From contig CAJWLY010000006.1 of assembly GCA_913043155.1 (NCBI GenBank), positions 1-23,350 on the forward strand: DNA of 23,350 bases, written 5' to 3'. Positions 1 to 7,389 of this stretch are shown here, one piece after another. The position numbers and the translations under genes are program-made. The notes beneath the pieces are model-generated. The model was not told where the DNA came from. It searched no databases and saw nothing but the letters and a program-made list of their open reading frames with translations. Origin of the DNA: an uncultured Nitrospinaceae bacterium (GTDB lineage Bacteria; Nitrospinota; Nitrospinia; Nitrospinales; VA-1). How positions within the stretch are numbered: the first letter of the stretch is position 1; the number at the start of each line of letters is the position of its first letter.

Positions 1-10
1 GAGGATTACA

Positions 11-451
11 ATGAAAAAGAAGATTATTTTGCTTGTAGCAGTTATCTTCACCCTGGCCATGGTCGGTTCGGCCTACGCTGCTAAGGACTGTCCCCAACCG
101 CGCAAAACCAAGAAGGCTCCGGCCACGGTTGCCAAGAAAAAAATGCCAAAAAGTGCCAAGGCGGCGAACGGAAAGAAGATTTATACCAAGACGGCGAAGC
201 CGATGGCCTGCAAGATGTGTCACGGCGACAAGGGTGCCGGTGACGGCAAACTGGGCAAGGCTTTTAAAGCCCCTTTAGCTCCCCGTAACTTCACGTGTAA
301 GAAGACGATGAAGAAAATTTCACCGGGCCAGATGTTCTGGATCATCAAGAACGGTTCGAAGGGAACCGGCATGGTCGCCCACAAAAAGACCTTGAAGGAC
401 AAGGAAATCTGGGACGTCATCAAGTACATCCGTAAAGACCTCATGAAGTAA
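11..451 (+). CDS. Exported basic mono-haem cytochrome c
   Basis: This is a 146-residue class I-type cytochrome c, expected to carry electrons in the periplasm. Residues 1-23 form a signal peptide (KKK, hydrophobic core, cleavage near AYA-A). A Lys/Pro/Ala-rich linker (about 24-55) follows, then one haem attachment motif CKMCH at 67-71. The Met in GTGMVAH (121) is a plausible distal haem ligand. The GDG segment after the haem motif (KGAGDGKLG) is typical of small mono-haem cytochromes. A GAGG-type ribosome site lies just upstream at the window edge, so the start is well supported. The mature protein is strikingly Lys-rich, which suggests docking to an acidic partner (inference). Any upstream promoter is outside the window. 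A strong terminator follows at once, so the gene is not co-transcribed with the transporter genes. The partner oxidase or reductase is unknown. Confidence 0.9.
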   Translation: MKKKIILLVAVIFTLAMVGSAYAAKDCPQPRKTKKAPATVAKKKMPKSAKAANGKKIYTKTAKPMACKMCHGDKGAGDGKLGKAFKAPLAPRNFTCKKTMKKISPGQMFWIIKNGSKGTGMVAHKKTLKDKEIWDVIKYIRKDLMK

Positions 452-473
452 CTGAAAACTTGTTTTGGATTTA

Positions 474-511
474 GGGGCAAACTGCCGGTCGGTGGTTTGC
501 CCCTTTTTTTT
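474..511 (+). terminator. Rho-independent terminator
   Basis: A perfect 9-bp stem (GGGGCAAAC at 474-482 with GTTTGCCCC at 495-503) and a 12-nt loop are followed by eight T residues (504-511). It ends the cytochrome c transcript. It also shows that the longest reading of the next ORF, which would begin at 497 inside this stem, uses the wrong start. Confidence 0.93.
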
Positions 512-535
512 GTGACTTTTCCCTGCAAAGACCGG

Positions 536-544
536 TGGTATAAT
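536..544 (+). promoter_or_regulatory. Extended -10 promoter for phnD-like gene
   Basis: TGGTATAAT is a perfect extended -10 element (TG at 536-537, TATAAT at 539-544). No good -35 hexamer is visible at the usual distance, as is common for extended -10 promoters. Transcription would start near 551 and give a leader of about 40 nt before the TTG start at 593. Confidence 0.65.
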
Positions 545-592
545 CCCTCTGATCATTCGATTTTATCTACTCGCTTTTTCCGGAGCCCGCCC

Positions 593-1498
593 TTGACCGG
601 ATTCCTCTTTAAGTCCTGGCCCTTTCCCTTCCTGCTGATTGTCTTCTGGCTGTTGGGTTTCTCTAATTTAGCCAAGGCCTCCGATCGGGGCACCCGGGAG
701 AACCCGCTTCGCATGATGTTTGTGCCTTCCGGCGATAGCCAGGTCATTCTCAAGGAGGGGCAGGAAATCGCCCACCAGTTGCAACGGGCGACCGGGCTCC
801 ACTTCAAGACCTCGGTTGCTACCAGTTACGCCGCGGTGATCGAAGCGATGGGAGCGGGAAAAGTGGATATCGGCTGGCTCGCCACCTTCAGTTATGTGCT
901 GGCACGGGAAAAATACGGGGTGGACCTGCTCCTGATCGTCGTTCGCTTTGGGTCTCCTTTTTACCGGGGGCAGATCATGGTTGGCGCCGACCGCGGTGTC
1001 GGGAAGCTGGCCGATCTTAAGGGAAAAACCTTCGCTTTTGTGGACCCGGCCTCCACCTCCGGTCACCTTTATCCCAAGACCCTGCTTTTATCCAAAGGTC
1101 ATGACCCGGAAACATTTTTTTCCAAATCGGTTTTTGTCGGGTCGCATAACGCGGTGGTTCTTTCCATCCTCAAAGGGGAGGTGGACGGCGGCGCTGCCTA
1201 CGATGATGCTCGGGCTGCCGTCGCCAAAAGTTTTCCCGATGTATTCGACAAGGTGAAAATTATCGCCTACACCCGGGAGATTCCCAACGATGTGGTGGCG
1301 GTCAGGAAAGATCTGGACCCGGGCCTGAAGAGCCTACTCGGGGACGGGTTGAAGCACGTTGCAAAAACTCCCGAAGGCTCCAAAGTACTCAAAAAGGTCT
1401 ATGGCATCAGCGGACTCGCCGATTTGGACGCGTTCTTCGATCCGGTCCGCGAGGCGAGCCGTCTACTCGGGCTCGATCTAGGGAAACCCAATCCCTGA
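593..1498 (+). CDS. Phosphate/phosphonate-type ABC transporter substrate-binding protein (PhnD-like)
   Basis: Periplasmic binding protein of the PhnD family (301 residues), which captures phosphonate, phosphite or a related oxyanion for an ABC importer. Family hallmarks are visible: FVPSGD near the mature N-terminus, then the run ATSYAAVIEAMGAGKVDIGW, LKGKTFAFVDPASTSG, and VGSHNAVV followed by KGEVDGGA. I place the start at TTG 593: GGAG lies at 582-585, seven bases upstream, and translation from there opens with a clean signal peptide (about residues 1-29, cleavage near AKA-S). The longer reading from 497 begins inside the preceding terminator and upstream of the promoter. The next gene, 59 bp downstream, encodes the matching ATPase. 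Substrate cannot be read from sequence. Confidence 0.88.
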   Translation: MTGFLFKSWPFPFLLIVFWLLGFSNLAKASDRGTRENPLRMMFVPSGDSQVILKEGQEIAHQLQRATGLHFKTSVATSYAAVIEAMGAGKVDIGWLATFSYVLAREKYGVDLLLIVVRFGSPFYRGQIMVGADRGVGKLADLKGKTFAFVDPASTSGHLYPKTLLLSKGHDPETFFSKSVFVGSHNAVVLSILKGEVDGGAAYDDARAAVAKSFPDVFDKVKIIAYTREIPNDVVAVRKDLDPGLKSLLGDGLKHVAKTPEGSKVLKKVYGISGLADLDAFFDPVREASRLLGLDLGKPNP

Positions 1499-1557
1499 CC
1501 CTAAAAATTTTTCTGGAGATCGGTAGGAAAGATTAGAAGATTCGATGGATTGATTTT

Positions 1558-2295
1558 ATGTTACGAGTGGAACAATTATCGAAAGTCTACCCTGACGGAA
1601 CGAAGGCCCTCAAGGACGTGTCTTTCACCGTTAAGCCTGGTGAGTTTCTCACGATTCTCGGGAAAAGCGGGTCCGGTAAGTCGACGCTCCTGAGGTGTAT
1701 CAACCGGCTGGTGGAGCCGACGAGCGGACACGTTTACCTTGGTGATCAGGAAATCACCGGGGCGGGTCCGGCCTCCCTTCGCAAAATGCGCCGGAGGATC
1801 GGCATGATTTTTCAGCAGTACAACTTGGTAGACCGGGTGTCGGTATCAACCAACGCCCTGACCGGGCGCTTGGGTTACCTTTCACCCTGGATGAGCTTGG
1901 CTGGTCATTTTCCAAGAGAGTCGGTGGGCTGCGCCCATGAGCATCTCAACCGGGTAGGGATCGGGGATAAGGCTGGACGGCGGGCTGATGCCTTAAGTGG
2001 CGGCCAGCAACAACGGGTTGGCATCGCCCGCGCCCTCATGCAGAACCCGGATCTCCTCCTAGCCGATGAGCCGGTATCCAGTCTGGATCCCGCATCGGCT
2101 CGTACCATCATGGAACTTCTTAAAGAGATCAACGAAAAAAATGGGGTGACTCTCTTATGCAACCTGCATCTCCCCGACCTAGCCCGTGAGTATGGACACC
2201 GTGTGCTGGCGCTGAGGGCGGGTGAACTTGTTTTTGACGGGTTGCCAGAGCGCTTGGATGAACAGACGATCGAAACGTTTTATGGGTCGTCCTGA
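1558..2295 (+). CDS. phnC: Phosphonate-type ABC transporter ATP-binding protein (PhnC-like)
   Basis: Cytoplasmic ATPase of 245 residues that should power the importer fed by the upstream PhnD-like protein. All ABC motifs are present: Walker A GKSGSGKST (35-43), Q-loop Gln86, signature LSGGQQQR (146-153), Walker B DLLLADEP (165-172), D-loop SLDP (175-178) and H-loop His204. The C-terminal run HLPDLAREYGHRVLALRAGE with VFDG is characteristic of PhnC. The ribosome site is weak. The gene follows the binding-protein gene by 59 bp and is probably co-transcribed. No permease (PhnE) gene follows, so the membrane part must be encoded elsewhere. Phosphonate, phosphite or phosphate uptake is possible; a phnC symbol does not settle the substrate. 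Confidence 0.85.
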   Translation: MLRVEQLSKVYPDGTKALKDVSFTVKPGEFLTILGKSGSGKSTLLRCINRLVEPTSGHVYLGDQEITGAGPASLRKMRRRIGMIFQQYNLVDRVSVSTNALTGRLGYLSPWMSLAGHFPRESVGCAHEHLNRVGIGDKAGRRADALSGGQQQRVGIARALMQNPDLLLADEPVSSLDPASARTIMELLKEINEKNGVTLLCNLHLPDLAREYGHRVLALRAGELVFDGLPERLDEQTIETFYGSS

Positions 2296-2318
2296 TTTTT
2301 TTTTAAGTCCTCAAACTG

Positions 2319-2327
2319 TGCTAATCT
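2319..2327 (+). promoter_or_regulatory. Possible extended -10 promoter
   Basis: TGCTAATCT (TG at 2319-2320, TAATCT at 2322-2327) resembles an extended -10 element, with only a T-rich tract at the -35 position. It lies about 57 nt upstream of the chosen start of the next gene. It could start transcription of the exported protein and cytochrome pair. The match is moderate. Confidence 0.35.
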
Positions 2328-2383
2328 AGGGGGCCCGATTTTAAACGGGATACTTGGTGCAACGGCCCGAAAGAAGGGAATGG

Positions 2384-2887
2384 ATGAAAACTTTCCGATC
2401 AATTGTATTGGGATTTCTCATTGGCGCCCACACTTTGGCATTTGCCGGGGGGGTAGAGGCTCAGGGTTTGCCCAAAGGATTTTCCGAGGGGGGGGTCACC
2501 CGAGACCAGATTCCCAAGGAACCGGGCTGGAAGGCTCCCGCCTATCGGGGTTGGGAAGTATTAAGTATCCCCGGTCTGATTTCAACCTACTACGACCTCG
2601 ATTTAGACGGCGCACTGGATTATATGGTGACCCGTAAGATCATCAGGAAGGCCGCCGCCGAAGAAACCGAAATGACTCAGGCGATTGAGATCGCTCAATT
2701 CGACGGTTTGGCGGTTTACTTTTCCCATCCTGTGATTTATTTCGCCAACAAGAACCCATTGTTTTATTGTCTGGGCCTCGACTATCGCAAAAACTGCTCG
2801 AATATCTGGATCGATGTGTCAGAGGACGGTTTAAATGGCAATGAAGAAAGATATGACTTATCGACACCGCGGCCCAATGTTCAGTAA
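2384..2887 (+). CDS. Small exported protein with DxDxDG motifs
   Basis: Unrecognised 167-residue protein, probably periplasmic. Start chosen at ATG 2384: GAAGGGA lies about 5 bases upstream and the first 20-27 residues form a signal peptide (hydrophobic run to AFAGG). A longer TTG start at 2354 would add ten charged residues in front of the signal. The mature part contains DLDLDGALD at about 72-80, resembling the Ca2+-binding loops of EF-hand or FG-GAP type, and a later DVSEDGLNGNE segment of similar character. Two cysteines (FYC and NCS) could form a disulphide. The gene overlaps the following cytochrome gene by 53 bp in another frame. Translational coupling and a shared respiratory role are therefore likely (inference). 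No enzymatic motif is visible. Confidence 0.75.
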   Translation: MKTFRSIVLGFLIGAHTLAFAGGVEAQGLPKGFSEGGVTRDQIPKEPGWKAPAYRGWEVLSIPGLISTYYDLDLDGALDYMVTRKIIRKAAAEETEMTQAIEIAQFDGLAVYFSHPVIYFANKNPLFYCLGLDYRKNCSNIWIDVSEDGLNGNEERYDLSTPRPNVQ

Positions 2888-4448
2888 GGGCCTTGTATTA
2901 TTCGGTTTTCTGATTATTGGAGTGGCTTTTGGGTCCGTGGCGGTGTTTGCGCATACGGCGGACATGCCCCAGGAGTCGGAAAGCGGAGAACACGGCAAAG
3001 TTCCCCACGACCCCGGACACGTGCCGGGAGCAGACCGGATGACGTTGGGTGCTACGGTGTACAAACACATGTGCATCTTTTGTCACGGGGTGGACGGGGA
3101 CGGCGGCGGCAAGGCGATGGCTTATCTGTATCCCTGGCCGCGTGATTTTCGCAGGGGACTGTACAAGCACCGCACCACGCCCTCAGGATCTTTACCACTC
3201 GATTCAGATATTTTCCGCACCATCAGCCGTGGTGTTCCCGGCACCGCTATGCCCGCCTGGGAAAAATCACTCACCGATGAGGAAACCCAGGCTGTTGTCC
3301 AGTACATCAAAGGGTTCTCCAAACGGTTCGAGAACGAAGTGCCGAAATCTCCCATCGAGCCTGGCCCCGTTCCTCCCATTACGCCGGAAGCGATCGAGGC
3401 CGGAAAGAAACTGTATAGGGAAATGCGTTGCGCCCGGTGTCACGGTACCGATTTGAAAGGGGGGGGTGCAAAAGCCGACCAGCTTTATGACATCTGGGAT
3501 CACCGGGTTTTCGTGTATGACCTCACCAATCCCAACACGTATAAGTTCGGCTACGAAACGAAAGACATCTACATGACCCTGACCACCGGGATCGATGGGA
3601 CCCCCATGAAAACCTACAGCCACCTGACCGACGAAGAGCGTTGGAATCTCGCCACCCTGCTCCGGTCAAAAATCGAGCTGGACCGGTTTCAGGAGGCGGG
3701 TTATGAAATTGATCTCCACTCCACAACGGTGGATGACGAAATCGTGCCGGATCCGGCCCATGAACTTTGGCAGAAAGTTCCGGGAAGGGTGGTGCATCTC
3801 ATTCCGCTCAATGCACGGAAGAACCCGATCACCAATATTAAAGTTCAGTCGGTGGTTAACGAAGAGGCTGTGGCGTTTCGGCTGGAGTGGGAAGACCCGG
3901 TCCCTGACCGTTCGGCCACCCGCCATCAGGATTTCAAGGATGCAGTGGCGATGGAATTTGCCCTGGGCGATGTGTTGCTTCACACGCACGGACACAACGA
4001 ACCGTTCTTCGGAATGGGTAACCGGGGTAAGGTGGTCAACATATGGCAGTGGCGCGCTGACTGGCAGACGGAAATTCAAACCAAGAAAAAACTGGAGTAC
4101 GCGACCAAGGGGATGGATCTCGATGCCATGATCTTCGGTGGTGAGGTCAACCCGGTCGACGCACTGAATCCGTTCCGAGATGTTCCCATCGAAGAATTGA
4201 ACGCCGAAGGTTTTGGCACCCTGACCCCTCAGCCCCTGACAAAGCAGAACGTGCAGGGCAAGGGGGTGTGGAAGGACGGGCGCTGGTCCGTGGTTTTTTA
4301 CCGAACGCTGGATTCCCTGAACAAGTGGGATAAGCGGTTCGAGAAAGGCAACCCGGTTCTGGTGGCCTTTGCCATTTGGGATGGTTCCTACCAGGACCGC
4401 AATGGGCGAAAAGTGGTTTCCATGTGGCAGCGGCTCCATTTACCTTGA
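2835..4448 (+). CDS. Di-haem cytochrome c with NarC/NxrC-type haem-binding domain
   Basis: A 537-residue exported electron-transfer protein. Residues 1-42 hold an N-terminal signal or anchor (hydrophobic 18-38). Two cytochrome c domains follow, with CIFCH (80-84) and CARCH (199-203). Likely distal Met ligands are GTAMP (Met139) and GTPMK (Met258). From about 306 to the end there is a domain of the ethylbenzene dehydrogenase gamma/DMSO-reductase-family haem b type, with the typical run FFGMGNRG...VNIWQWRADWQ (about 391-411); Met394 is a candidate haem ligand. Such fusions are known as NarC, ClrC or NxrC-like subunits of molybdenum oxidoreductases. AGAGGA at 2821-2826 supports the 2835 start despite the 53-bp overlap with the previous gene. 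No catalytic A or B subunit is in the window, so the partner is unknown. Confidence 0.88.
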   Translation: MAMKKDMTYRHRGPMFSKGLVLFGFLIIGVAFGSVAVFAHTADMPQESESGEHGKVPHDPGHVPGADRMTLGATVYKHMCIFCHGVDGDGGGKAMAYLYPWPRDFRRGLYKHRTTPSGSLPLDSDIFRTISRGVPGTAMPAWEKSLTDEETQAVVQYIKGFSKRFENEVPKSPIEPGPVPPITPEAIEAGKKLYREMRCARCHGTDLKGGGAKADQLYDIWDHRVFVYDLTNPNTYKFGYETKDIYMTLTTGIDGTPMKTYSHLTDEERWNLATLLRSKIELDRFQEAGYEIDLHSTTVDDEIVPDPAHELWQKVPGRVVHLIPLNARKNPITNIKVQSVVNEEAVAFRLEWEDPVPDRSATRHQDFKDAVAMEFALGDVLLHTHGHNEPFFGMGNRGKVVNIWQWRADWQTEIQTKKKLEYATKGMDLDAMIFGGEVNPVDALNPFRDVPIEELNAEGFGTLTPQPLTKQNVQGKGVWKDGRWSVVFYRTLDSLNKWDKRFEKGNPVLVAFAIWDGSYQDRNGRKVVSMWQRLHLP

Positions 4449-4472
4449 ACTGCGGCGCAGAATCGTTATAGT
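4445..4472 (+). promoter_or_regulatory. Sigma70-type promoter for the NHL gene
   Basis: TTGAAC (4445-4450), a 16-bp spacer and TATAGT (4467-4472) form a reasonable housekeeping promoter. The -35 overlaps the stop codon of the cytochrome gene. A short CCCC-GAAA-GGGG tetraloop hairpin (4496-4507) lies in the resulting leader, upstream of the GGAGG ribosome site at 4543-4547. Confidence 0.5.
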
Positions 4473-4555
4473 ATTAAATCAATCCCAAATTGTTGCCCCG
4501 AAAGGGGAGGGTTTGTTTTAGGGTGTTATCTATCAATCGTGTGGAGGTGTATGGC

Positions 4556-6223
4556 ATGGCGGACGAAAGTCAGGAAAATGAGGAAGAGACCAATCAGGAA
4601 GAGCCTCTTGATCTGGTTGAAACCGAAGAAGATGACGAGGCGGATGAGTTAGAAGTTGACGAGTCCGATGAAGTAGATGAACTCGAAGAGGTCGCCGAGG
4701 AAACTGTTCCCGAGAAGGGGGCCTATCTGGTGATCGGGCAGGGTGAGTTTACTACTATCATGTCCAACCGTGGTGCCGATGACCCAGGCGACAACACGCT
4801 CTCTGCTCCACAGGATGTGTGCAAATACGGCGATATGCTGTTTGTGTCCGACCGGGGAAACCACCGTGTGCTGGTCTGGGACCGGTTTCCGGAGGAAAGC
4901 GGCGAGTCTGCTAGCGTCGTCTTGGGCCAGGAAGATTTTGGGGACTGCCTCGAGAACCGGGGCTTCTCTACGACCCTAGACGAAATGACCTCGGGACTCG
5001 GTGATGAAGATTTGGACGGATTCACCATCAGTAAAGCTGAAGAGGACACGGTGTCCATGCCCGCCGGACTCTGCGTGATTGGCGGTAAGCTTTATGTTGC
5101 CGATAGCGGCAACCATCGGGTGCTTCGATGGGACGGTCTTCCCTCTGAAGACGGTGAAGTGCCAGGTCTTGTCATGGGACAGGACAATCTGGAAGAGAAC
5201 GAGGCCAACCGCCGAGGGCTGGTGGGTTCGGGGTCTTTGTTTTATCCCATGGGCGTCCGCTCAGGCGACGACCAGCACGTGTTCGTGGCCGACAAAGACA
5301 ACCACCGGGTCTTGATCTGGAAAAAAGTTCCCTTTAGCGATGGCTGGAACGCTGACCTCTCCTTGGGCCAGTCCGGTATGGATGAGCGGGAACCCAACCG
5401 GGGTGACTTCGAGAACGTTCAGGCGGGCACGCTTAGTTTTCCGACCGGGGTATTCTACGATGCGGAAGAGGAAAGGGTTTTTGTCGTCGATCAGGGCAAC
5501 AACCGGGTTCTTATCTGGAATAGCCTGCCCCGTGAAACGGGTCAGCTCCCCGATGTGGTGATCGGACAAAAAGATTTTGTTTCACGGGATGCCAACGCGG
5601 GGAAAGGGGCTAAGAGAGCCTGCCCCGAAGGAGTGTATTTCCCCACCGATGTGGTATGCGGCCACACTGGATTGTTCGTTTCGGATACCGGGAACAACCG
5701 GGTCTTGTACTGGAAAGAGGTCCCCACCGAGAACGGACAACCGGCAGACCTCGTTTTCGGACAAAGCGGTTTCGCGGATAACAAGCACAACCGGTACGCT
5801 GAAGCCAGCGCGTCCACTCTGAATGACCCTAGCGGTTTGTGGCTGGAAGAAGAAGAAAATCCCGAATGGGTGCCGCCTGATGAGCGGGAGGAAGCGGAGG
5901 AAGCTTCCGCTGAAGAAGAAAACGTGGTGGAAGAGGATGCAGATGCAGTGGAAGAGGATGCAGATGCAGTGGAACAGGCCGAGGAGCAGAGAGAAGAAGA
6001 GGAAATTCCTGAGTACCTGTTCAAACTTTTTATCGCCGACCGCGGAAACTCCCGGGTTGTTGTTTGGAACGAATTACCCGTCCAGCTCAAGGAAGAAGAA
6101 GAAGAAGAGGACCATGAGATTCAAATGGATGATCCTGATACGCCCATGGGCGAAGACGAGGATGAGGATTATCTGGTTGCAGAGGAAGAAGGTGGGCCGC
6201 CGGAAGAAATTCCTTCGGCCTGA
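4556..6223 (+). CDS. Cytosolic six-bladed NHL-repeat protein with acidic segments
   Basis: A 555-residue protein with no signal peptide. Start at ATG 4556, eight bases after GGAGG. Residues 1-55 are almost entirely Asp/Glu-rich. Six NHL-type propeller blades follow, each marked by a D-x-G-N-x-R-V-L-x-W motif (DRGNHRVLVW, DSGNHRVLRW, DKDNHRVLIW, DQGNNRVLIW, DTGNNRVLYW, DRGNSRVVVW). The blades are separated by LGQ-type turns with Asn-Arg. Between blades five and six lies a long Glu/Asp/Ala insert, part of it encoded by a direct DNA duplication; the C-terminus is again acidic. NHL propellers usually bind protein, RNA or ligand surfaces and are not by themselves catalytic. The gene is convergent with the radical SAM gene downstream. 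Function is unknown; a scaffold or docking role is inferred. Confidence 0.85.
   Translation: MADESQENEEETNQEEPLDLVETEEDDEADELEVDESDEVDELEEVAEETVPEKGAYLVIGQGEFTTIMSNRGADDPGDNTLSAPQDVCKYGDMLFVSDRGNHRVLVWDRFPEESGESASVVLGQEDFGDCLENRGFSTTLDEMTSGLGDEDLDGFTISKAEEDTVSMPAGLCVIGGKLYVADSGNHRVLRWDGLPSEDGEVPGLVMGQDNLEENEANRRGLVGSGSLFYPMGVRSGDDQHVFVADKDNHRVLIWKKVPFSDGWNADLSLGQSGMDEREPNRGDFENVQAGTLSFPTGVFYDAEEERVFVVDQGNNRVLIWNSLPRETGQLPDVVIGQKDFVSRDANAGKGAKRACPEGVYFPTDVVCGHTGLFVSDTGNNRVLYWKEVPTENGQPADLVFGQSGFADNKHNRYAEASASTLNDPSGLWLEEEENPEWVPPDEREEAEEASAEEENVVEEDADAVEEDADAVEQAEEQREEEEIPEYLFKLFIADRGNSRVVVWNELPVQLKEEEEEEDHEIQMDDPDTPMGEDEDEDYLVAEEEGGPPEEIPSA
5927..5968 (+). repeat. 21-bp tandem duplication in acidic insert
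   Basis: Two identical 21-bp units (5927-5947 and 5948-5968) encode V-E-E-D-A-D-A twice within the acidic insert of the NHL protein. Being in frame, the duplication lengthens a disordered linker without breaking the gene. Perfect identity suggests recent slippage. Confidence 0.9.
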
Positions 6224-6256
6224 TTTTTACTCAGCCTTATTATTGCCTGTGACGCC

Positions 6257-7276
6257 TCATCTGCAATAGGGAGGGATGCCTTCCCTCACCCATGCCCCTG
6301 CCTTGTTCTCTTTGATGTTTTCTAGGTTTTTGGAAATCCCTACCGATATTTTTTTGCTCGACACTTTAAATTTTGCCAGGATCGTCTCCGGGGAATCGGT
6401 TAGCAGGTTGCCGAACTTTGGCCCGCATTTGAGGTTCCCCACGTCGCAACAGGGGGTCATGTCGCCGTTTTGTTGAATGGTCATGATATCGATGGAACCG
6501 CGGGCGGCGGGACATTCAATGAGATAGTTGTCTTTCGGGAAGGGAAGCGAGGTCATGGCCCGTTTCCCATCCGCACTGACCTTGAAGGCAGGAAGCAGGC
6601 TGAGGCCTAGAGTGAATTCTTCTTTACGGGCGAAAGCTTTAATATTGCCCATGTGAGCCGTGTATATCGCTTCGTCGCACTCCGGATGGTTGTCCACCAG
6701 CCACGAGACCTTTTCCTGGTATTCCCGCAGAAGTTTTGTGACATGATCGAAACGCGATCCCTTTATAGAGAAAAAAACCATAAGCAGTGCAATCTGTTTC
6801 TGCAGGTGGGAGAGGTTTTCGAAAATTACGTTGACGATCATCCGGTTCTGCAGTTTGAGCAACTCCTCGAGGAGCGGTTTTTGAAACCTCTCCCAGGCTG
6901 TGGGATACAAGGTGATGTCTACGCGTCCGCCCAACCTCACAACTTCCTCCAGCCGTTGCCAGCGTTTCGATGATCGGGAGTTGATTTCTAGATTGGTGTG
7001 GAGACACACGCCAGGTGCGACCGCCTGGAAGGTTTTGAAGATTTCGACGAGATGAGGATTCTGCGTGGCTTCCCCGCCGGTCAGGTTGATCTCCTGTTGG
7101 GCCAGGGCGCGAAGTACTTCGATTTGCCCGATCTTTTTTGCCATGATCCGGGCGTCTTCCGGTGTCATATGCCATTCCGGTTTGGGGATGCCAGCCAACG
7201 GTTCGTAGACGTGGCAGTCGACGCACTCATCCCGGTTGTACCGGTTGCAACTGGCTTCGACAAAGATACTGAGCAT
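6257..7276 (-). CDS. Radical SAM/SPASM-like protein with CX7CX2C motif (copy 1)
   Basis: A 339-residue cytosolic protein built like a radical SAM enzyme, which would cleave S-adenosylmethionine at a 4Fe-4S cluster. The N-terminus has Cys10, Cys18 and Cys21 (CX7CX2C, not the canonical CX3CX2C), followed by an aromatic residue pattern CHVY. LTGGE (65-69) matches the SAM-binding GGE motif. The C-terminal part has Cys255, the Cys276-Cys277 pair, Cys284, a FGN turn and a terminal Cys338, resembling a SPASM or twitch auxiliary-cluster domain. The start is supported by near-identical N-termini in the paralogue at 16274-17299, although no good ribosome site is visible. It is the last gene of a minus-strand run after TPR and MidA-like genes. 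Substrate is unknown; peptide or protein modification is the usual role for SPASM enzymes. Confidence 0.8.
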   Translation of the reverse strand: MLSIFVEASCNRYNRDECVDCHVYEPLAGIPKPEWHMTPEDARIMAKKIGQIEVLRALAQQEINLTGGEATQNPHLVEIFKTFQAVAPGVCLHTNLEINSRSSKRWQRLEEVVRLGGRVDITLYPTAWERFQKPLLEELLKLQNRMIVNVIFENLSHLQKQIALLMVFFSIKGSRFDHVTKLLREYQEKVSWLVDNHPECDEAIYTAHMGNIKAFARKEEFTLGLSLLPAFKVSADGKRAMTSLPFPKDNYLIECPAARGSIDIMTIQQNGDMTPCCDVGNLKCGPKFGNLLTDSPETILAKFKVSSKKISVGISKNLENIKENKAGAWVREGIPPYCR

Positions 7277-7340
7277 CGGTCTGAATCGCGAAGGGGGACA
7301 GCCCGGGTTTTACCGGAGTTCGTTTTTCTTAATGGTTTTT

Positions 7341-7369
7341 ATTATAGGGGAATTCCCAGTATGGAGAAT
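7341..7369 (-). promoter_or_regulatory. Possible promoter with palindromic operator
   Basis: On the minus strand a perfect TATAAT (7341-7346) lies about 65 nt upstream of the radical SAM start. The -35 region (about 7364-7369) is poor. A perfect 10-bp palindrome GGGAATTCCC (7348-7357) fills the spacer where a repressor or activator could bind. It could give the radical SAM gene its own regulated expression. Confidence 0.35.
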
Positions 7370-7389
7370 GAAAATTGGTCTGGAGGGGC

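Noticed and set aside
497..592. N-terminal extension of the PhnD-like protein
   Set aside because: The ATG at 497 lies inside the preceding terminator and upstream of the extended -10 promoter; TTG 593 has a ribosome site and gives a signal peptide.
3666..4439. Minus-strand open frame of 257 codons
   Set aside because: Lies wholly inside the well-supported di-haem cytochrome gene and has no motif or ribosome site.
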